Part shown: positions 61,612 to 64,000 of the stretch, piece by piece | How the letters are laid out: each line of letters opens with the position of its first letter | How positions within the stretch are numbered: position 1 is the first letter of the stretch | DNA from: Bog-473 sp963840435 | Lineage (GTDB): Bacteria; Actinomycetota; Acidimicrobiia; Acidimicrobiales; RAAP-2 | Reading direction: 5' to 3' | DNA: 64,000 nucleotides | Assembly: GCA_963840435.1 (NCBI GenBank) | Contig: CAWIYY010000020.1 | Coordinates: 62,001 to 126,000 of the forward strand | Position numbers and translations under genes: made by a program | Notes under the pieces: model-generated | The model's database searches: none | Seen by the model: only the letters and a program-made list of their open reading frames with translations | Told to the model about the DNA's origin: nothing

Positions 61612-63078
61612 CTAACTGCCGGTGAAGATGCTCGGGTGGGGCCGGGCCGGCGGCGTCGCAAAGAACGGGCGCACGTGGGTCTCCATCAGCTCGTCGACCA
61701 CGACGGCCGCGGCGGGGTCGGCCAACAGGTTGTGGTCCTCGGCCGGGTCCTCGGCCAAGTCGAAGAGCTGGCAGGGTGCGACGGCGTCCTCGTCGACCAC
61801 CAGCTTGTGTCGCTCGGTCTCGAAGCAGGCGAAGCCCCAGTTCTCGCTGACGGCCACCGGGTGGACCGGGGCGGGGGCACCGTCGCACACACACTCGAGC
61901 AGCGACCGGCCTTCGCTCCTCGGCAGGTCGGGCGCGCCGGCCAGGGCGCGCACGGTGGCCGGGACATCGAGCTGCTCGACCAGCGCGTCGACCACTCGCG
62001 GCGCGCACCCGCCCGGCGGCCGGATGATCAGGGGCACCCGCACCGCCCCCTCGTAGAGGACGCACTTGGACATGAGCCCGTGCATGCCGGCCATTTCGCC
62101 GTGGTCGGTGGTGTAGACGATCCAGGTGTTGTCCAGCAGGCCCTTGCGCTCGAGCGCACCCAGCATGAGCCCCACCGCGTGGTCGATGACGGAGATGTCG
62201 GCCGCGTAGGCCCGCCGCATGTCCCTGATGGCATCCTCGGACATCGACTCGGAGTCCGACATCGTGAGGAAGCCCTTCAGGATCCGCTTGTAGCGACCGG
62301 TCCCCTCGAGCGTGGGCCGGGTTGTCGAGACGGGCATGGAGATGTCGACGTCGCGGTAGCGGTCCACCGCCTCGGCCGGAGCGTCCCAGGGGTCGTGCGG
62401 CCCGGGGAACCCCACGAAGAGGAAGAAGGGCTCGGGCCGCTCGTACTGCTCAATCCAGCGCACCGCCTCGGTCCCGTGCCACGTGTCGACGTAGGCCGAG
62501 AGGGGCAACGGCATCGGGGTGGAATCCCACATGGGCACGCACTTGGTGGCGTTGCGGCCGTCCTCGTTCTCCCCCTGGTAGGCCCGGTCGGCGATGTGCC
62601 GCTGGTAGGTCTCGAGCAGGCCCCGGGCGGCCAGCGCGTCGGTGTAGCGGGTGGGGATCTTGCCGAGAAACTTGTCGCCCGTCTCGAAGACCTCGGCGAA
62701 GCCCAGCGCCTCGAGGCGCGGCGCCATGTCGTCGGTGTGGGCGATGGTCAGCTGCTCGTCGAGATAGAGGTGGGCCTTGCCCAGGAGCGAGGTGTGGTAC
62801 CCCGCCTCGCGCAGCGCGCGGACGTAAGTCGGACTGTCCTCGGGGATTTCGGCCCAGTTGGTGTAGATGCCGTGATCGCGCACGTAACGCTCGGTCATGA
62901 ACGAGGCCCGCGAGGGCATGCAGAGTGGGCCCTGGCACAGGACGCGAGAGAAGCGCACGCCCTCGCCGGCCAGCCGGTCGAGCGTCGGAGTGTGCATGCT
63001 GGCGTCGCCGGCACAGCCGAGCATGTCGGCCCGGTGCTGGTCGGACATCACGAGCAGGATGTTGGGAGCGTCTGCCAC
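61612..63078 (-). CDS. Sulfatase (type I, formylglycine-dependent)
   Basis: I take GTG 63078, with GGGGA six bases upstream, giving 488 residues. Metal ligands D13 and Q14 (VMSDQHRADM) and the formylglycine signature C53-M-P-S-R57 (GPLCMPSRASF) are intact, as are TTDHGEMAGMHG and HDPWD. A sulfatase-modifying enzyme must convert C53; none is in the window. No signal peptide is visible, so it appears cytoplasmic. It would hydrolyse sulfate esters (or be a related phosphonate monoester hydrolase); the substrate is unknown. It is convergent with the EEP gene, 55 bases away, and divergent from the ABC-F gene. Confidence 0.92.
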   Translation of the reverse strand: MADAPNILLVMSDQHRADMLGCAGDASMHTPTLDRLAGEGVRFSRVLCQGPLCMPSRASFMTERYVRDHGIYTNWAEIPEDSPTYVRALREAGYHTSLLGKAHLYLDEQLTIAHTDDMAPRLEALGFAEVFETGDKFLGKIPTRYTDALAARGLLETYQRHIADRAYQGENEDGRNATKCVPMWDSTPMPLPLSAYVDTWHGTEAVRWIEQYERPEPFFLFVGFPGPHDPWDAPAEAVDRYRDVDISMPVSTTRPTLEGTGRYKRILKGFLTMSDSESMSEDAIRDMRRAYAADISVIDHAVGLMLGALERKGLLDNTWIVYTTDHGEMAGMHGLMSKCVLYEGAVRVPLIIRPPGGCAPRVVDALVEQLDVPATVRALAGAPDLPRSEGRSLLECVCDGAPAPVHPVAVSENWGFACFETERHKLVVDEDAVAPCQLFDLAEDPAEDHNLLADPAAAVVVDELMETHVRPFFATPPARPHPSIFTGS

Positions 63079-63170
63079 TCGGGTTCCCCTTTCGTTCCCC
63101 CGCACCGCGAGTGGCGGCCCGGAGGCCGGACGATCATGGCACTCCCGGTCGGTGGGGCACACTGGTCGCC

Positions 63171-64000
<830 letters not shown>

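Overview
The window reads as a chromosomal segment of a high-GC actinobacterium, most likely from the class Acidimicrobiia. The clues are the GC-rich coding bias, frequent GTG starts with tight 4-base gene overlaps, and a secreted protein built from GYW-type repeats (30193-31464) of a kind I associate with that class. The assignment is an inference; no rRNA or tRNA gene was found to test it.

Region 1 (about 1-30 kb) is one large exopolysaccharide or capsule locus. On the minus strand are two zinc-finger C-methyltransferases (the first cut by the window edge), a polysaccharide pyruvyltransferase-like protein and an ECF-type sigma factor split by a frameshift. Then come a 36-bp tandem repeat array, a degenerate HIT-like protein and a LuxR-type regulator. 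A plus-strand operon follows: GDP-mannose/UDP-glucose dehydrogenase, GT4 glycosyltransferase (frameshifted), AsnB-type amidotransferase, a two-domain oxidoreductase, a heparinase II/III-like protein and a second GT4. A tailoring group comes next: DUF218-like membrane protein, class I methyltransferase, ATP-grasp ligase (frameshifted) and an FAD monooxygenase-like protein. After a decayed stretch (a GT25-like fragment and a broken DUF3024 gene) come a frameshifted Wzx-type flippase on the minus strand, then a second LuxR regulator, two Wzz-like proteins with degenerate kinase domains and an O-antigen-ligase/Wzy-type polymerase. Together they could make an activated uronic acid (perhaps amidated), assemble a repeat unit, flip, polymerise and control its length, with two regulators and possibly a sigma factor controlling expression.

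Region 2 (about 30-34 kb) holds the GYW-repeat surface protein and 2.3 kb with no convincing gene but with GC-rich hairpins and a single parS-like 16-mer.

Region 3 (33.8-64 kb) is visibly more GC-rich, ordinary chromosome. It carries an epimerase/AhpD-like pair, two SDRs (one frameshifted in a G run), an 1124-residue AAA regulator with a C-terminal SARP-type domain, a sedolisin protease, a two-component system, an aldehyde dehydrogenase, an amine oxidase, a dienelactone hydrolase, a thiolase-like protein without the usual nucleophile, CydDC, a TetR regulator, a tight minus-strand series (DUF2889, histidine phosphatase, zinc-ribbon protein, NUDIX, PhzF, aminotransferase), an endonuclease/phosphatase-fold protein, a sulfatase and the start of an EttA-like ABC-F protein.

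At least five otherwise well-conserved genes carry single frameshifts. Four of them, all in the polysaccharide locus, are of the +1 type. This is either assembly error or active decay, and it is the first thing to settle before trusting gene counts here.
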